A stretch of 6,399 nucleotides of DNA. Origin: Candidatus Saccharibacteria bacterium UBA4727. Lineage in GTDB: Bacteria; Patescibacteriota; Saccharimonadia; Saccharimonadales; Saccharimonadaceae. Each line of letters opens with the position of its first letter. The stretch's first letter is position 1. A model generated the notes under the pieces. It searched no databases, was not told where the DNA came from, and saw only the letters and a list, made by a program, of their open reading frames with translations. The stretch lies in the NCBI GenBank assembly GCA_002404195.1, contig DHJF01000019.1, forward strand, positions 1-6,399. Reading direction: 5' to 3'. The position numbers and the translations under genes were made by a program. Positions 6,350 through 6,399 of the stretch are shown here, piece after piece.

Positions 6350-6399
6350 CTAGCTTTCGCTACTGGTTAATTGCTCAATCTCTTGGTCAAGCGACAGCG
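6350..6399 (-). CDS. C-terminal end of an unidentified gene (partial)
   Basis: On the minus strand one frame stays open from the window edge to a TAG at 6350-6352 and would encode the C-terminus LSLDQEIEQLTSSES. The other two minus-strand frames are closed by stops in the same 50 bases, and this tail is acidic and helical, as many protein ends are. It would converge on the kinase gene with only 6 bases between the two stop codons. The fragment is too short to name a product, and it could be a chance open frame. Confidence 0.45.
   Translation of the reverse strand, partial: LSLDQEIEQLTSSES

Overview
The window looks like a compact bacterial genome of about 50% GC, most likely from the Candidate Phyla Radiation (Patescibacteria), with Saccharibacteria (TM7) as the best guess. 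This rests on remembered family resemblances, not on a search: the short PolA without a working proofreading site, the extra loop in MutM, the 'FDCFGVLY' HAD protein, a small secreted or membrane-anchored protein of a type I associate with TM7 genomes, and a P-loop kinase resembling archaeal UPF0200 proteins. Nearly all of the DNA is coding and no mobile element, CRISPR array or RNA gene is visible.

Layout: a perfect GC-rich palindrome with a T-rich tail (1-28) looks like a terminator at the left edge. From 42 to 5694 five genes run on the minus strand. In transcription order they are polA (DNA polymerase I), an unrecognised membrane-anchored protein, a HAD-family hydrolase, mutM (formamidopyrimidine-DNA glycosylase) and holA (clamp-loader delta subunit). 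HAD, mutM and holA are separated by only 5 and 6 bases and are almost certainly one operon. After an 82-base divergent promoter region, a P-loop kinase runs on the plus strand (5777-6343). Its end meets, 6 bases away, the C-terminal end of a further minus-strand gene that leaves the window.

Function: three of the genes belong to DNA replication and repair. MutM removes oxidised guanine, PolA fills the resulting gap and matures Okazaki fragments, and HolA is needed to load the replicative clamp. The HAD protein and the membrane protein have no clear link to this pathway. The kinase resembles dephospho-CoA kinase-type enzymes and may serve cofactor or nucleotide metabolism.

The most striking signal is in the promoters. 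Each of the four genes that starts a transcription unit has a -10-like hexamer (TATACT three times, TACGGT once) ending exactly 6 or 7 bases before its ATG, so transcription should begin at or next to the A of the start codon. This predicts leaderless mRNAs as the normal mode here, and it also corrects the polA start to position 5694. PolA carries unusual substitutions at two normally conserved active-site positions.
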